A stretch of 64,000 nucleotides of DNA from Fratercula arctica (lineage: Eukaryota > Chordata > Aves > Charadriiformes > Alcidae): the NCBI GenBank assembly GCA_947846985.1, contig CANTUZ010000002.1:126132889-126196888 (forward strand). The letters run 5' to 3'. The notes beneath the pieces are model-generated. The model made no database searches, was not told the DNA's origin, and was given only the letters and a program-made list of their open reading frames with translations. Positions 61,501-64,000 of this stretch are shown piece by piece (positions within the stretch are counted from its first letter, which is position 1; every line of letters starts with the position of its first letter). Position numbers and translations under genes: made by a program.

Positions 61501-64000
61501 ACATAAAATAGAGTAATAAAAAGTAAATGCAGTATTCCTTTCTTGAATCTGTAGAGTTAAGTTGTTTTTGTGGATTTGCTCTACTTGGTGATAGAATTTC
61601 CTACCAGGAGCAAAAATATAGGATGTATGTATGTAATATATTGATTTGTCCTTACAGAATACATTTATGTGAATATAAACTATATAGTATATAGCTTTGT
61701 CCTTGAAGAATGCATGCACTTCTAATCTGTAAGATGCCAGGTCCACGGACAATTACAGTTCTATATTGCCAAGCTCAAATTCTAGGTGCTTCAAGGAGCT
61801 CAAGTAGAAATTTAAAAAGAAAAACATGTTTTGTAATTGCGTTCTGTCAGATAGACTCTATAAACACAGGAGCTGGGCTGGTTTACATCAGAATGCATTT
61901 GGTTATTCACTACACAATGGACTGAATAATCCTATAAATATTTATGAGTAAACCACAGAGGATTTACTCTTTCTTCCAGCATGGGGAGATTTTATAATGT
62001 GCACCACGTTAGTTCAAAGCAAAACCTAATGTTTTGGTTACTACTTAATACTTCTAACAGCATGGCTCTGCATCACATATGCATACTCTCTAGATAGTTA
62101 CTCACAGACAATATTTTGGGGCGTAATTCAGGAAGAACTAGTCTATGACCACGTAATTCTCAAAGCCAATACACGCAGCATATGTTGGGGTTGGAGAGGA
62201 TGTAAGGTAGGAGCTACGTTGCACTTTGACCTGAGGCAGCATCAGCTGGGCTCTGTGCATTAGTAGTTTTTAAATGAGTGGCTCAGACTGAGCAATAATC
62301 CTAGTGGAAAGGAATGGAGACAAATAAAAAAAAAAAAACAAAACAAAACAGGAGAATCAAATTAGACTTTATCGGTTGCATTTTTACAGGTACAATGTCT
62401 TTAAGAATGCCAACTGCCAACTCAATGAGCCTTATGGTTTGCAAAGTTGCCCTGTTCCTGAAATGGGTAACTCATTTGGTTTCTGATACTATCATATGAA
62501 CAAGTCTACGCTCAGTTCAAATTTAATGTTAATATTTTTCACCTGAGAGTAATTTCCATGCTTCCCTCATCTACCTCTTCCATGTTTCACCTTTAGTCAT
62601 AATACAGACTGCAATCTACTCTCATTGTAAAGCAAAAAAATATGCTCCCTTCCTACTTTTCTCTAACCTATCAACTTTAGGACTGTTTTGGTTTGTTTTG
62701 TTTTTTTATTTGTTAGTTGTTCTAAACTGAGGGCTAAGTCATTTATGTTCCTGTTTTGACATTTCTCTCTGCTGATGATGAATCATGTCACGTATGTTCC
62801 ACTCTGAAGAGCGGACGTAGGCAAATGTCATTAAGTCAGGTTTCTGCTGAACAGAAATCAGAACATCTAATTCTGAGCACGAGAGATGCCAGGTGAGCCC
62901 TTGTGCAAGTGAACAGAAGATTAAGGTGTCCAGAACCCATGGGAACAGACTAACATTTGATGCATAACCTTGTTACGGTTCTTGCAATACTGGCCTTAGG
63001 ACTGATAGTGTGCATTTATACTCATGTTTCATTTCTGATGAGAGCTGGCTTTTACAGCACGTCTCAGCCATGCCGGCTTCATGTGCTCTGTATTGCATCA
63101 AGGAGAGATGTCTAAGCACATGAGCTGGCTTCCCTCTCCATGAAACTCAACTGGAAGATGAGCTCTTGGAAGACGCTTCAGTCATGAGAGCCCCAAACGA
63201 GCATTCAGCTGATGGGATCAGACTGGAGCCAACCCAAAAACTTAAGCCAAACCAAAACAGAAGAACCTGATATTCGCATGGTGTGGATATGATGTTCTCA
63301 CATCCAAGTGTTTGACTGTGCAGTTCTGTGCCTGTTGGTCTGAACTGCTTGCTAGTCTACACACAGCCCTGGTGGTCACTGTCATTGAGGTTACCTAGTT
63401 TTATAAAACATTTTCCACTAGTATATAATTCTACCAAATTTGAAACATTCTGCCTAAAATTTTCCCTAGTATGCCAATGCCTGAAGCTAACTTAACTACC
63501 CAACTTTTTCTGAGAATGAGACCAAGATAAAATGCTCCACCCTACCAGTTAGAAAAAATGAGGAGATCCGTGTCATAGAATAGGAATTTGAAGTCTGCTG
63601 GGAGGAAGAGAAGGGGAGTCCTCTAACACTCAGTATTTCTGCTCTCTGACTACACAGAAATCTGGTGGAGTCTTGTTTCAGTAACTTCTCTTAAATGTGC
63701 CATATTCCTTCTCTGGTGATTCTGCTAATGAAGAACAGGCTCCAACCCTCAGGGCTGCCTTGTGCTGTCCCCGTAGCTGAGCTGCAAAGGCCCAGCAAAC
63801 CTTTCACTTAGAGCAGCTCCTCCTGGAGTGACTGAAAGGCGTTACCTTTTGATCTCATGCTTTTGCTGACAGCGTGTGAGGAGGCAAGGTAAGCAAGGAC
63901 TGACAGAGAAGGCAGAAAAGTGAAAAATGCATGAAGAGTGATAAAAGAAGAGTGGATGTTCTCTGCTTCTAACATTAGGTGTACTCTTCAGAGAAGACAT
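58598..64000. other. Intronic sequence to the window end, no gene seen
   Basis: No exon, RNA gene or mobile element is recognised. It includes a T16 run at 61129-61144 and an A13 run at 62326-62338 leading into CAAAA repeats. The 168-codon open frame at 58661-59167 has no recognisable domain and does not carry NKAIN features. Confidence 0.55.
61129..61144 (+). repeat. T16 mononucleotide run
   Basis: An uninterrupted run of 16 T after AAACCC. Confidence 0.92.

Overview
This window looks like part of a bird genome. It carries several 5'-truncated CR1 non-LTR retrotransposons with the avian ATTCTATG/ATTCTGTG-type 3' ends, a solo endogenous-retrovirus LTR, and a fragment resembling the start of a common avian ERV LTR. 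Alu- or L1-like repeats are absent. Nothing in it looks prokaryotic: there are no operons, no ribosome-binding-site pattern and no dense coding.

Only one exon can be supported, at 40721-40918 on the + strand. It encodes 66 codons of a NKAIN-family protein (Na+/K+-ATPase-interacting membrane protein), most like NKAIN3, and has a pyrimidine-rich acceptor and a perfect GTAAGT donor. NKAIN genes are known for very large introns. I therefore read the rest of the window as two partial introns of the same gene: about 40.7 kb upstream (1-40720) and about 23 kb downstream (40919-64000). Almost every other open reading frame here is short, low-complexity or inside a retrotransposon, and is not called as a gene.

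Upstream intron, in order: CR1 (2860-3411, +); probable old CR1 (6775-6950, -); ATT/ACT microsatellite (7788-7864); a long near-perfect hairpin (10219-10350); CR1 (17979-18633, +); an ERV LTR fragment running into a GGAGA microsatellite (22099-22294); and CR1 fragments at 27202-27389 (-), 30825-31008 (+) and 36914-37035 (-). Downstream intron: a 65-bp minisatellite of about 15.5 copies (42304-43311); an AAAGG polypurine array of about 500 bp (45740-46242); CR1 (48191-48960, -); a solo LTR with a 5-bp target-site duplication (52070-53165, -); and a CR1 tail (58505-58597, +). The rest is AT-rich single-copy intron.

I did not find a new multi-gene system. The signals most worth checking are the 52-bp-stem hairpin, which would be transcribed in the NKAIN3 sense direction, the 65-bp minisatellite with its two interleaved unit types and CpG/E-box variation, and the long purine arrays on the sense strand.
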